Source: Saccharomycopsis malanga
Lineage: Eukaryota > Ascomycota > Saccharomycetes > Ascoideales > Saccharomycopsidaceae
DNA length: 64,000 bases
NCBI GenBank assembly: GCA_004014935.1
Contig: CP025321.1
Span: 930,001 to 994,000 of the forward strand
Direction: 5' to 3'
Shown: piece after piece, positions 1 through 11,600 of the stretch
Position numbering within the stretch: position 1 is the stretch's first letter
How the letters are laid out: every line of letters begins with the position of its first letter
Notes under the pieces: generated by a model
What the model saw: only the letters and a program-made list of their open reading frames with translations
The model's database searches: none
Told to the model about the DNA's origin: nothing
Program-made: the position numbers and the translations under genes

Positions 1-167
1 TGATTTGTTTTCTTGGGTTGTAATTTTCTTTATTTGTTTTCTTTTTTGTTATTTTCTTGTTATTAGTGTTTCAATTCTTGTCAATTTTATAAATTTTATT
101 CTTGTTTCTTATGCTCTCTTTTATTGCTTCTTTGTATTTTACCTTTTATATTGTGTTCAGCTGTAAA

Positions 168-400
168 TATTGGTTGTATTTTTATCTTTGAACTTGTGAT
201 TTATATTATAGTGATGGCTGAACGATTCTGGAGAATTTGGAACGATTGTATTTTCATCTTTGAACTTGTGATTTATACTATAGTAATGACTAAACGATTC
301 TGGAGAATTTGGAACGATTGTATTTTCATCTTTGAACTTGTGATTTATACTATAGTAATGACTAAACGATTCTGGAGAATTTGGAACAATTGTATTTTTA
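168..400. repeat. 72-bp tandem minisatellite (about 3 copies)
   Basis: The phrase gattctggagaatttgg recurs at 224, 296 and 368, a period of 72 bp. The copies differ at only a few positions. Because 72 is a multiple of three, both strands carry ORFs of about 90 codons across it. These encode nothing but the 24-residue repeat and are very probably not genes. Confidence 0.9.
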
Positions 401-431
401 GTTTTTATTAAAATCATATGTTTGGATGCAA

Positions 432-660
432 AATGGTGAGAAAGAGCAAAAAAAACCTACAAAGATCCCGGATTTGAATCCGATTAAAAACGATTCTCTG
501 TTGAACGTGATTCCCAAAGGCAAGTACAACTGGTAAAAATATGATCTACACTGAAGTTTAGGACTTACTTTCCAATACATTTACAAAGTCCATTTATTTT
601 ACAACTCGTATATACAAAAATGATATGTACTGACCTTGAAGTAAAAATTATCATGCAAAT
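432..660 (+). mobile_element. Family A SINE-like element, decayed and 5'-truncated
   Basis: It starts inside the head (gagcaaaaaaaacct), keeps a box-B-like ggatttgaatccg near 470, the body segment 'ggcaagtacaactg' and the tail 'cgtatatac...gatatgtactg', then runs into AT-rich sequence. The same segments in the same order are found in the fuller copies at 3535-3865 and 63635-63960. It is strongly diverged and therefore old. Confidence 0.7.
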
Positions 661-676
661 AACGTATATTATAATA

Positions 677-762
677 CAACAGGTATCATCAAGTAATAAA
701 AGTAAAACAGGTATCATCAAGTAATAAAAGTACAACAGCTATCATCAAGCAATAAAAGAAAG
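677..762. repeat. 28-bp tandem repeat (3 copies)
   Basis: The unit containing gtatcatcaagtaataaaag starts at 683 and 711, and in a slightly changed form near 739. It lies just beyond the 3' end of the GGPP synthase gene, so it may be part of its 3' flank. No function is visible. Confidence 0.85.
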
Positions 763-796
763 ACAACTTATGAACCCATGCTAGCTCCATTATATA

Positions 797-1729
797 TCAA
801 CTTCCCGAAAGCTTTTCTACAATTTGCTTCAACACTTCCATTTGACTCTGTGAGTAAATTTCACCCATTCCTTGTATCAATTGCAAAGCCTGGTTCTTCA
901 ATTTTTGCACAGTGGCTTCGCAATAAGCAAAACTGTTGGAAGTATTCTTCATATAGCTAACTACATGATTTTTCAACTCTACATTATCAGTGTGCTTTTT
1001 CAAAATATTTATAACCTCCTTGTTACTTTGGTCGTAACGAATAGCATGTATGATTGGAAACGAGAATTTGCCCTCTTTCAAATCTTCGCAATAACCTTTA
1101 TTGGTAAAATAGTCTGAACTGGACAAGTTTACGTAATCATCTTTGATCTGGTACAAGATACCTAGCAAGTTTACAAGAGGTACAAAGGAGACCTGTGGCT
1201 TGGTGCTCAACTCCATCAATCTGATGGAGAGTCTGAATAAACCGCCTGTTTTGTTCATTACCATTTCTACGTATTCCTTTTCGGTAGGACAAATGAGCGA
1301 CTCGCGCCAATACAAATCCAAGGCCTGGCCACGATGCAAATTGAGAAACTCCTCGTTGAGTATTTCGATCGCCTCGGGGCCCAACTCAAGTGCTTCTTGA
1401 ATAGCTTTGAAATACATATAATTTGCAGTATTAATTGTGACAGGGACTCCAAATATCTCATGGGCCACCGGATTGCCACGGCGTAACTTGGATCCATCCT
1501 CCACGTCATCCACGAGAAGTGATGCATTGTGCAATATTGCTATGATTGAAGTAATGATTTTCAACTGCTCCTTGTCAACTTGCAAAACTGCATTGAACGC
1601 CTCTATAAGCGCTGTCCGAAGCTCTTTGCCTGTCAGCGATCGCAAATAATCAAATGGGCCCCGGATCATCTTCTCATTTTCCTCGCTCCACGCAGAAGGT
1701 TTGATAAACTCTTTAATATCAATATCCAT
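797..1729 (-). CDS. BTS1: Geranylgeranyl diphosphate synthase (Bts1-like)
   Basis: Predicted 310-aa class III trans-prenyltransferase that condenses FPP with IPP to give GGPP, used to prenylate Rab and Rho GTPases. The first aspartate-rich motif DDVED is at residues 74-78, after LHNASLLV. The second motif is DDYVN at 197-201, the DDxxN form usual in fungal GGPP synthases rather than the DDxxD of FPP synthase. GQALDLYWR (about 134-142) and the GKFSFPIIHAI stretch also fit. Length (about 300 aa) suits GGPPS better than FPPS (about 350). I start at the ATG at 1729; an in-frame GTG two codons upstream is not needed. There is no transit or signal peptide, so it is probably cytosolic. A CACGTG site lies about 80 bp upstream. 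Confidence 0.88.
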   Translation of the reverse strand: MDIDIKEFIKPSAWSEENEKMIRGPFDYLRSLTGKELRTALIEAFNAVLQVDKEQLKIITSIIAILHNASLLVDDVEDGSKLRRGNPVAHEIFGVPVTINTANYMYFKAIQEALELGPEAIEILNEEFLNLHRGQALDLYWRESLICPTEKEYVEMVMNKTGGLFRLSIRLMELSTKPQVSFVPLVNLLGILYQIKDDYVNLSSSDYFTNKGYCEDLKEGKFSFPIIHAIRYDQSNKEVINILKKHTDNVELKNHVVSYMKNTSNSFAYCEATVQKLKNQALQLIQGMGEIYSQSQMEVLKQIVEKLSGS

Positions 1730-1806
1730 CTTCACCGCCTACACTATAGTTATTGCAATTACTAACTTCTCCTCCTATATAAATCATCATTATATACATC
1801 AAATGA

Positions 1807-1831
1807 ATCACGTGATGTGCCATTAATGATG
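1807..1831. promoter_or_regulatory. CACGTG element upstream of the GGPP synthase gene
   Basis: The palindrome ATCACGTGAT lies 78-102 bp upstream of the GGPPS start codon. Its 25-bp context is almost the same as one 67-91 bp upstream of the Derlin gene (3951-3975), extending well beyond the core. RTCACRTG is the known Cbf1-type bHLH site; which factor binds here is inference. Confidence 0.55.
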
Positions 1832-1935
1832 TATACAGTGCGTTATGTTCTATTATTTACTGATGTGAACTTGTTTTTTAATCGATATCCATTTAATTAT
1901 TTGTTATTCAATTTTCCAAAAGATTTTATAATTAG

Positions 1936-2012
1936 CTGCCAGGATGGCTCAAGGGTTTGAACCCGACTATAATATATAATAATAATATCCTCTATTTCGC
2001 GCCCAGTAAATC
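1936..2012. mobile_element. Small composite of Family A SINE fragments
   Basis: A head-like piece (ggatggctcaaggg then gggtttgaaccc, box A and B remnants set close together) is followed by AT repeats and an inverted tail piece (atttcgcgcccagtaa) that matches the Family A 3' end read on the minus strand. It looks like two fragments joined or inserted into one another. Confidence 0.5.
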
Positions 2013-2099
2013 TAAGATCTTATTTCTGCTTATGCAACTAAAAAGAAAAAGTATACAAATTACACTTTCGAAGAGTAAAGATATTTTGTCTTTTTAACA

Positions 2100-3120
2100 G
2101 ATATATGCCTATATGCCTTACTATTGCGAAGTGGCCGAGTTGGTTGAGCCATGCGCCACACAAAATAGTGCAGAATAGTGCAGAATAGTGCATGAAAACA
2201 AGTGTGGCGTTCCTCACTTTGGGTTTTTTGACTCAATTCGTGCTCTTGAAGTTTTGCAGTAACCGTCAAACGTTTTATCGAGTTTTATTAATCTTATCCT
2301 GAATATGTTGATTTAAAAAAATACACCTTAACAGTTTGAATTTTTTCCAATAATATAGTACTATTTGTAATGAAAAATATCAAAATTTCGCAGAAGTATC
2401 TGATAAAACGCAAAAATGCCCATTTTCACAAAAAGTTGATTCTTTAAAGTCATATTCTATAGTCTTTATAGCAAACTAAACCAATCAAAATTTAAACTTC
2501 TATACTCTGTAGCATCTAGAGTTTTATACCGTGTAGTTTGTTTTAACATTTAACCATAACATTTTTATTAAAATGAGAAACTATCATTATGTCGAAAATA
2601 GTACACAATTTGTCAAAAATCGTGATTTTCACTTCTCAGAAAGACTGATTCATTTTTCAGTGTTATTTCTAAGTGTTTATTTGTTTTTGATTTTATTTGA
2701 GACTCCTCCAGGATTTTAATGAGCTTTTATTTTGAAGAAATGTGTATCTGAAAAGCTAAAAAAAATCGTTTATCATTGGTTCTCAGAGGAGCATAAAATT
2801 GAAAATAGACATAATATATTGTCAAACTAGCTTATCTCAACTTCCTGTATACTTCAAATTTTTTATGGGTCTAGGTAAAGCGTAATATGCTTATAAATAA
2901 GCTTTATACCTCTGTTCTGAGGAGTCCGTTTTAAAAAAACTTTTACACCTATTCAACTCAAACTTGCAAATGGGTAAGTGTTACTTTGACTTTGATTTTT
3001 AGTTTTTTCGCTGTTCCAGTTTCTTATTTGCTTTTTCACATTCTTACGGAAGTTGTATATTAACTGTAAATTGGTAATAAACTTTGGCTGTATTTTTGGC
3101 CAAACTTATAATCTAAATTT
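2100..3120 (+). mobile_element. Family B tRNA-headed element, copy 1 (~1 kb, no ORF)
   Basis: It begins near 'ctatatgccttactattgc', followed by a Leu/Ser-type box A (gtggccgagttgg), a hairpin with gccacac/gtgtggc arms separated by a three-fold aatagtgcag repeat, and a box-B-like sequence (gactcaattcg). A long AT-rich body follows, alignable by eye over its length with 43385-44345 and, reversed, 62495-63502. The shared 3' part includes 'aagcgtaatatgcttataaataagctttat' (given here only as a landmark near 2876-2910) and ends near 'gtatttttggcc'. There is no long ORF. A family with internal Pol III promoter motifs and no coding capacity fits a long SINE or a Pol III-made non-coding RNA retrocopy. 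Confidence 0.75.
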
Positions 3121-3254
3121 TTATACAAAGATGTGTCAAATGTATTGTTGAAGCCTTAACTGAGATTGAAGCAAAAATTACTATCTATAGATTATGTTCA
3201 TTTATACAACTGACTTATAGTTGTACCTAAATTAAAATGAGTGCTGAAATACTA

Positions 3255-3300
3255 TTATGAATACTGGGCTCGAAATATAATTGATTATTAACAAAGACAA
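3255..3300 (+). mobile_element. Family A SINE tail fragment
   Basis: The segment tactgggctcgaaatataa followed by an AT-rich run is the Family A 3' end. It sits about 140 bp downstream of the Family B copy that ends near 3120. No head is recognisable. Confidence 0.6.
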
Positions 3301-3534
3301 GTAACATTAGATATAACTTTGTTCAGTAAGATTAGTATTAACGATTTGCTACGATAGAGTTTAAAAATTTGTTTCTATTTTAAGCAGATTAATATTGACG
3401 GTTCGCTGAGATGGAAATAGGTTTATAGGTTTAACAGATCAATACTCATAACTCGCTAAAACCGACTTGACGAGGAGATTATATAACTCTTTGAATTTGA
3501 ATAAAATATTTACTAGAATTTGAGGATAGCCGTT

Positions 3535-3865
3535 GGAAAGGGTGGCTGGCTCAGTGGCTAGTACTCTCGGAGAAGAGATAAAAGGCTTAACAGGCTCTAG
3601 AGTTCGATTCCTGCACAAACACTTTTTACTCGCTGCTTTTTACAATGCTGTACGTGACTTCACAGACAAGTGCAACTGTCTGAAACACGAATTAGACAAT
3701 TAATGCTTACTTTCCAATTTATCAAAGAAAATTATGATGGCGAAATATGATTGGTTTTTCCCCACTGGGTTTCGCCAAATGCTTTTGGAAAAAGCGCGTA
3801 TGTACGAAACTGACATGTACTGAGCTCAAAATATAAAATTACTATTTATTATACTATTATTCTTA
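3535..3865 (+). mobile_element. Family A SINE-like element, near full length
   Basis: Box A TGGCTCAGTGG at 3547-3557 and box B GTTCGATTCC at 3602-3611 are spaced 55 bp apart, as in a Pol III internal promoter. The body contains 'ctcgctgctttttac', 'acaagtgcaactgtctgaaa' and 'ccccactgggtttcgcc'. The tail 'gtacgaaactgacatgtactg' and 'agctcaaaatataaa' leads into TTATTA-type simple repeat. The complete order matches 63635-63960 on the other strand, which makes these two the best pair for a consensus. Confidence 0.85.
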
Positions 3866-3950
3866 TTGGTTTAACACGCCAACTCAGTATTTGAAACTCC
3901 CCCTTCAAACTTTCCGCCACCTCTCGCCATCATCATTTTATTATAGAGCT

Positions 3951-3975
3951 ATCACGTGACGTGTCATTTATAATG
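3951..3975. promoter_or_regulatory. CACGTGACGTG element upstream of the Derlin gene
   Basis: ATCACGTGACGTGTC lies 67-91 bp before the Derlin ATG. It combines a CACGTG core with an overlapping TGACGTG, which resembles a metazoan ER-stress element as well as a Cbf1 site. The flanks match the element before the GGPP synthase gene (1807-1831). A regulatory role is inferred from position and similarity only. Confidence 0.5.
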
Positions 3976-4041
3976 AGAAGGACATGTATGGGTATACGAT
4001 AATACCATCAATGTAGCAAATAATCCAACAGTTATTATCCA

Positions 4042-4656
4042 ATGGAGCATATACCCTTTGAGCTTATACGAGAGGTGCCTCCGGTCACACGCTACTGGCT
4101 TTTTGGCGTTGTCCTAGTGGCCATGTTGGAGCACTATGGGGTGGTCACCGTGCGTGATTTAGTCTATTCATATGAAGGGGTATTTGTAAAGCGTCAATAC
4201 TGGCGGTTGTTGAGCAGCTTTTTCTATTTCCGCAGGTTTGGCTTCGATCTCATCCTCACTCTCTATGTTACTTTGAGGACTTCCAGCTCTTTGGAAGAGA
4301 ACATTGGCGATACGTTCGAGTATTTGTGGGTTCTTGTTGTCAACGGTTTGGTGCTTTGCTTTGTTTCTGATTTCATCCAACCTTTCCATATTCTTGGCAC
4401 CAAGCTCGACGAAGTATTGCTCTATACCTGGGCCCGGCGTAACAGCGAAGTGCGTATGGAAATCTTGACTTTGGTCGAATTTAGTGCTGCTTATTTGCCA
4501 TTTGTATATGCTCTCATAAACATTTTCTTATACCACAACTCTGCAAAAGACATTATTATGACCCTTCTCTGTGGCCATTTGTTTTTCTTCTTGCTGGACG
4601 TGTTTCCCAAACTCCATGGCTATCGTCCTCTAGCACCTCCCTTTAAACAGCAGTAA
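4042..4656 (+). CDS. DER1: Derlin family ER membrane protein (Der1-like)
   Basis: This 204-aa rhomboid-like pseudoprotease probably belongs to the ERAD machinery that moves misfolded proteins out of the ER. QYWRLLSSFFYF (about 52-63), TWARRNSEVRM (129-139) and GHLFFFLLDVFP (178-189) correspond to the Derlin signatures (QxWR, W-S/R-RRN and GHxYYFLxDVxP). Several hydrophobic segments fit the multi-pass Derlin fold, and no rhomboid catalytic serine motif is visible. The length is that of Der1 (about 210 aa). The long C-terminal tail with SHP boxes found in Dfm1 is absent, so Der1-type is preferred. The start is the first ATG, 67 bp downstream of a CACGTG element. Confidence 0.85.
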   Translation: MEHIPFELIREVPPVTRYWLFGVVLVAMLEHYGVVTVRDLVYSYEGVFVKRQYWRLLSSFFYFRRFGFDLILTLYVTLRTSSSLEENIGDTFEYLWVLVVNGLVLCFVSDFIQPFHILGTKLDEVLLYTWARRNSEVRMEILTLVEFSAAYLPFVYALINIFLYHNSAKDIIMTLLCGHLFFFLLDVFPKLHGYRPLAPPFKQQ

Positions 4657-5605
4657 AATAATGTGTATGATCAAATGCTGGCGTTTGACGAGTATGGTTA
4701 GTTAATATATGGGTTGACTTATGCCCTCTAAGATGTAAAAAGCACATAAATATTGGTTTACGTATCCGCAGTGTCTATTACTGAGGTGAGAGACTCATTT
4801 TTGGAATTGTTATTCAATTTTAGACTTTTCTTTGGTTTTCAGAATGACAATAATAACTGGTATATTTCAAGCCTAAAATATATCAGTTTCGTGTGGGTTT
4901 CATGTAAATCAAGCTAGGATGAGACTGTTTAGATAAATACGTCAATAAAACAGAATAACAGCGTCATCTACAACAAACTAAAGGTATAGCCATTTTTGAA
5001 CAATATCGTTAGTGTCTTGAAGAAAAAGGCTTTTTTAGTTAAACTCCCATCGAAAGTATATAAGAAAGAGAGAAGCAAAGGATAGAAAAGGCTTGTTGGG
5101 TATGTCAAGAGGGGCATGTCTTCAAGCACAGTAAAATAGGAATTCGGTGCAATAACATTAGATGACAACCTTTTTAAAGTATATTGCAGCAAAAAGTGAG
5201 GCTTAACGTAATGAAGATTATCCAGTTGGACATATGTAGACAATTCCACGACTGCTAATAATATATCACATATTTCGTGCCCAATACGTACCAGTTTCGG
5301 TTTCGTATACACACGCCATGTCTAAAGGGACTTGGTGAAGCCCAATTATAATCTCCGAGAGCACTATCTGCCAAATTATCCTGCCCAGTGGCAAACAAAA
5401 TATTCTTTACATATCTGATTTCTATATAATAAACACGTTTCGAAAACATGGCCACAACAATGGGAACGTAACAAGTACATCATCTACCAAACAATCGAGT
5501 GAATAATAACATTAATAACATTGTGATCGTAAATATAACCTTCTAAATAACATAAAATCTTAGTACTTCTAATTATATATAAACCAGTATCAAGAATGAC
5601 GCCCG
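4657..5605. other. Intergenic between Derlin and RasGEF genes
   Basis: AT-rich convergent intergenic region. It holds a diverged, minus-strand Family A tail near 4856-4900 and a larger Family A fragment at 5255-5400. Two overlapping ORFs of 114 and 66 codons on the minus strand show no recognisable domain and run into the SINE fragment, so I do not call them genes. Confidence 0.6.
5255..5400 (-). mobile_element. Family A SINE-like element, internally shortened
   Basis: Read on the plus strand it shows the tail (atttcgtgcccaatacgtacc), then 'gccatgtctaaagggacttgg', 'tgaagcccaat' and a head remnant 'tccgagagcac...tgcccagtggc'. The middle third of the body and box B are missing, the same kind of internal shortening seen at 30712-30870. 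Confidence 0.7.
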
Positions 5606-8600
5606 CTAATTAAGAACCTGTGGCTGGATTTCCAAGCTATACTTCCAAAACCGGTCGTCTTCTGCGAGATTGTATTGATGAGTGGCCCAGAGTTTGAAAA
5701 GAATAAACTCTTCCAAGACTGGATTAGGGGTGATTGTGTCGAAACTGTCAGTGTTAGAGTTCAAGTTTGGGCTGAAGCTGAACACAGATGTCTTGGAGAC
5801 AGGAGAAGTCAAGCTACTTGTGGAAGCGCCTGTTTCTGATTCCGGATAGTTGACCTGGAAGAATTCCAACTCAGAAACGGTGTAGACGATTTTTGTGTAC
5901 TTGTCAAAGTTGATGAGGGTGTGTTCCTGGTTGTCGATGGTGACCAGACGTTTGCTTCTGTTTCCGTCGGCTGCGAAGATGATGTCCTGAAGAAAAAGGT
6001 TGATGTAAGGCACTATTGGAAGGGCAGACTTGCGGTCTTCTGACGACAAGTGTGGCTTGAGCAAGTTACGGTAAACCTTGTAGTTTTTGTCTGGGTTGAT
6101 TATTTTCACCAAAAAGTCAAAAGTGTCGGTGTATTTATTGCTCAAACTTGCCCAGAGCTTGTCCAATCTGCTGATGGCAGACGACTGGAGAATCGTCATG
6201 ATGGCGGCCACAGAGTTGTAGTTGCGCAACTGGTAGCAGGCTAGGGCGATCTTTAGCCAGTGCTTGAGGTGGACGGCGCGTGATTTCATAGATGTGCCGG
6301 GACTGAGGATGGTATCGATGACAAGGTCTGACAAGAGGTTTGTGAACAAGACAGAGCGTTCAATGTTGGGGCTTTTCTGCAAATGGATGCGCTTTTCGCG
6401 GAAGTTGTTGTCCAACAACTCTTCTGGCTGGATCGCGAGGAAAATGGATGACTCAATGTGAGTCAATTGTTTGGCGACATCCAACGCATTTTGGCTTGTG
6501 AGCTCAGTAGCTACTGCTGGCGGTTCGATTTTGAGTTTACAAGCATGGAACCATGCCTCTATTAGCGTGCTGAGGCCAATTGGCTGAAACTCCTTGTCGG
6601 ACACTGGCCAGTGGCCTTGAAGAGTGTTTCGAAACACCATCACCGACTTTTCCAACGACGACACTTGGTTTTTCGTCATGATTGCTGAAAGATGGTAGTT
6701 GCTGAAGTTGAGCGGCACGTTCAACAGCACTAGCGACGAAACTGACGATGCTGAGCTTAGCGACGCGACATCTGAGCTCGACACTGAATTCTTCCGTGGC
6801 AATCCTATCCGCCGTGAGATCAACTGCACAAACTCCATTTTGTGCTTTTCTGTTTCCTTTTTCAACGGATGGTTGATTGCTAGCCGCGCACACACCTCTA
6901 GCGCTATAAACGAGTCTTCTGGCAAATGCCGCGACACGCCCTCATTCAAAAAGTTCACCAACGTTGCAAGCTGTGGGAAATCATGTTCGTAGTCCCAGTA
7001 ACTTTCCAACCATACTTGGATAATGCTGAGGATTGTCTTACGGCGCTTAGTCAACCGTGAGTCGTACGCCACCGTCTCGTTGACGCGCAACGTGTGGTTC
7101 CGTATCAAAAACTCCTTCTCCCGATCGTCTACGTCAAACCGCTTAATAAGCTCATGAAGTAGCTCTTTAGTTGTCGCAAAATTGCGGAAACTCATGAAAA
7201 ACGTGGCAACGAAAAAACTGGTTGGTCGCGACCGCTCATTTGCCAACAAAAACACCAACGCCTTGAAACTGGCTCCAAGCACGTTGCCTTGGTCATCATA
7301 CACAACTTCTTTTTGCAAAGTATCCGACGAATACTCAGTGTCATACTCCTTGTTGGACACAGGACACGAGTCGCGCGCGTTGCCCAAGTATTCGCTGAGC
7401 ACGTGCAATCCGTCCGGCGTGAGCGTCCAACCGTTGTGTGCTCCGCCACGGATATGCGCATAACGGAATGAGTCGCCGCTACGGCGTTGCGCCACCGAAC
7501 GGCGCGCGGCATGCGCCACGACATCACTGTCTATTAGCATCGCCACACAGCGCCGGACAAACACATCCGGTCCGGTCCGCATCCGCTCAAAATCCGGATA
7601 CTTGCGGTAGATGTTGAGCTGGAAGTCGTGGGTTGCCTGCAAAAGCCGCTGGCAGTTCCGCATGGCCGTAGCAACTGAGACCACCATCTGGGCTACAACA
7701 CGCACAAGACGCGCGCCCTCTTTGCTATGCACATACGGCTCGTCGCTCACACTCGGTTCCAAGTCGCTGTCCGCGTCCTCCTGCTCCGCCTTGGCAACCA
7801 AGTGTTTCACACTGGTCACCAAATCACCCACATACGCAAGCAAGCTGTCAAGTGAGCTGTCAAGTGAGAAGCTTGCCGCATTCAACATGATAGTCGCAGA
7901 CTTGCCTATAAACAACAACTCCCGTAAGAGCAAAATCACCTGGTGGACAACGCTCTCCAACAGCTCGCAGCCTACAAGATTGTTTTCCACGACATCTAAC
8001 CGCCCAAGAATCACCGCTAAATACTGGAACAACAACCGTTTCACCTCTGTCAACCGCTCTGCCGCAAACGGTACCCGCTCAAGATACACCACTCTATCCG
8101 GCCTCGACCGTCTCCGGCTTCGGGCACGGTTCCGGCGACGGTTCCGGATCTCAGCGCGTTCGCGCTCGTAGCTCTCGGACTCGTGGCCCCAGATGTCGAG
8201 GAACGCCAACGCCTTAATCAAGACCTTGTAGACAAGAGCCTTGAGGAAGTCGATTTTGGCGGTGCTGGTTGTGCCACGGTACTTTTCGGCCTTGGACATC
8301 AACGTGTACCAATCGGCAAGAAGCGCTTTGCGGACGCGCCGGACGACTGGCCGGCCGTGCACCACCGGAGCAGTCCGCGAAAGACAATCCGTGTATTGGA
8401 GTAAAAGCTTGACGCCGTCTCGGATGTCGTTCACGTGCCGCGCAGAGAAGGTGTACAAACCAGCAGATGCTGGGACCTCCTGCGGGTTTAAGAGAAACTC
8501 TGCTGCGGCAATGAAAAGCGGTTTTAAGTATCTTCGAGACTCGGCAATCTGTGCCGCGTTCTCTGCCGTGGCGGTCTCGTCCACTGCTGCTCGGAAATAG

Positions 8601-11600
8601 TTCATTGGCACCCATCCCTTGGAAAGATTGCTCAAAAGCACGACTTCGCCCCATCCGGACTCGTCAATGTTGTAGACAAACGCAATGTCGTCTTTTTCAA
8701 AGGAGAGACACACAGCGGTGTCCTCGGAGGTCAACAGTGACAGGTCGAACGAATGGATTGCCTTGACAAAGAGGGCGGCCAACTCGCTTTTCTCCTCGTT
8801 TTCGAAGACCAAATTGATAGAAGAGTCTGTGTGTAAATTGGAACTGTAGTGGCGGCTTCTATGGCGGCCTTTCAAGTCCAACGAATTGACACTTGGACTC
8901 TTTTTCATGGTATTCAACGAGAGGTCGCTTTTGTAGCTGTCGCGCGACTTGAGATTGTATACGTCCTGATAGATGGAATCAGTTGTGTTGCCGTTTCCAG
9001 ACACAATTGATTCAGGCGACCGTAAACTTGGATTGTCCTGGGCGGTTTGCAAGTTGTCATTTGACAAGTCGTCCTTGGACCTTACAGGCGTTTTTTCCCA
9101 CGACATCAAACGGAGACTATTAGACCGTTTGACAAGAGTGGCTTTGTCCGTTTTGTACGGCGATGCTGATGGAGAAAATGCACCTTTAGTCAACGTACGG
9201 CTGCTATTGCTGTGGGTAACTGTGCCTAAATCAGACGCCGTTGAGCCCGCATTGTTTAAATGCAAAATCTTATTGAGACTGAGCTGACTGGACTTTTTGG
9301 GTAACAAAATAGAAGATTTGACATCTTCTTCGAGAAAAGGATTGAATTCCTTGTCTTCAGACAAGGAGCGTGTCATTTTTACATTGTGTATATTTTGAGC
9401 AACACCTGCTATGCCAATGATAACCTCCTCGTTGTTTCCATCAGACTCTGGCTCCTCGGTGATCGTCGGATGGTAATTGGGTGTTGGGGCAGGATACTTT
9501 GGCTGGCTCGGTGCTACGGTAAGATCTACGTTCGGCAGGGTCTTGTTTTTCAGCACAAGAGGAGTAGTTTCTCCAGTTTTAACCGGTGTTTTTCTATCAT
9601 TTTCATTGTTGGTTGTTTTTTTCTTGATACTTTCGTTCCTGACTGGTGTTTTTCTACTATTTTCGTTCCTAATTGGTGTTCCTTCATTACTTTTGTTCCT
9701 GAAAGCCATTTCTTTATCAGTCTCATGTATCATTCTATTTTTGCTCAAAATGTTGGCAAATATAGGATCTTTGGACATTTCAATAGGAGTTGATGACAAT
9801 TCAAAGTTGAGTTTCTTATTTTCCTTTTTGTAATCATTGAAACTAGCAAATTCGTATTCCGATGACGGACTGGACTCGCCGCTGCGGATAAAGTTTTCAT
9901 AATTGATATCAATTGATTTCGGCGACATAAACTCGTTGAATCCTTCTTTTTGTAAAATCTCCGCCAATTCCAGAGGCACTTCCTTGGTCACATCTGTGCC
10001 TTTGATGCCGCTCTTGTCTTCTTCTACAAGAGCCTCTTCGTTTTCGTCCACCACTGCGTCGTCCACATCTACAAGTGCTTTCTCCTCAAAGTTGAGAGTA
10101 ATCTGGCTATTGTTTTTCCCGTCTGTTGGCAAAATAGGGGTCTGTTCGGTGAATTCGTCCTCGTAATCCGGCAATAACGGTGTTCGAAACGCCGCAGAGA
10201 TTGGTCGGAGAGTCTTTCTGTTTGCCAGAATCGTGGACAACGTCTTGGCGGATCTGGTGAGGAAATCTTCTTGGTATGACGTAATTGCCCGCGGGGATTT
10301 CGCCTTACGAGGTCTTACTGTGACATTCACACTTCCTGTGCTGTTGTTACCAGATAATTTGTTACTAGGACTGGTTTCACTCGGGTCAATCTCCTCAGAC
10401 AACTTGGATTGAGTGCGGTTTGTTCGCAAATGTCTCTGTGATAGATACGGCGAGTTTGTTGGGCTTGGGAGATCGTTTTCCGTTTCATTACTCAACAAAG
10501 ACTTGGATGACTTGCTTGCACTATCTACTTTGTCACAACTCTTGTCATACAACGCTGCCGTAGGACTAGGTAGTGTGGTATCAGTGGTATGGAACGAAGC
10601 ATCGCTGGAAACCCGCTGGTGGCTGTCGTACGGCGATTGCGTGTCAGCGATCATGTCATTGCTAGCAGAAAGCTTGTTGAGAGACGAACTTATAGACGAC
10701 ATCTCACGCTGTCTGCCAGACAATAAGCCGAATTTGCCCCGCGCACTGTCTGGAGAATCAACCTCTTCTATAGGAGATAACTCCGAGTCGTGGGTATCAA
10801 TGTGGACATTTAGTTTGCTAAGATGTTGATTGTTGACAGGATCGTCGTCTGGGACATTTTTGTTGAGATCTGGATTGAGATTAATATCTTTGCTCGCTTT
10901 TGAATCAGTTTCATCGAGTTTCATATTGTTATCATCCGATTTATTGATATCAAGTTGAGACGTCTTCTCATCATGTTTACAATCCTTGATATCAAGTATA
11001 TTAGCCTTACTGATTACACTATCTTTACTAACACCAATCTCTTTATCAACATTCTTCTTCTCTTCTGAATCCTGACCAATCCCCTCAGAAATCTCCATGT
11101 AAGCGTCTTTAGAAGCAGTTTCTCCCTTGGAATATGCCATGTTGCCAGCTTGAAACTCTGGCACGTTGATGGCCTCTAGTTTATCGTCCAGAAGAACATT
11201 TCTATCTATACTGTGTGGTTCGCTCTGGGAAAACCGTTTTGGCGAGGCGCTTTTGTAAAACGAAATTAAAGGAGACGAGGAAAACTTTCCAGACAACCGC
11301 TTACTCAACCGTTTGCTAGGAGATCTGAATATGCCTTTACTGTTTTTCGGCGTATCTGCCAAAAGGTCAGTTTGGCCCTTTATCGGGGAAACGGATTTCT
11401 CTAATGAAGGTGTACTTCTTTTGATAGGAGAAATCTGTCTCTTTGTAGGGGAATCTTTATTTGTAGGCTCTTTCGTTACAGGAGATTCGATTCTTGTAGA
11501 GGAAGAGGCATTTTCCATTGTTGGAGCCCTGTCTATAGTAGGGGTTGGAACAGCATCGCTTGAAATGTCGTTTTTGTTTGACAAGCTGCTTTTTGTCAAG

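Noticed and set aside
124-411. 95- and 86-codon ORFs on both strands
   Set aside because: They are translations of the 72-bp minisatellite, open on both strands because the period is a multiple of three.
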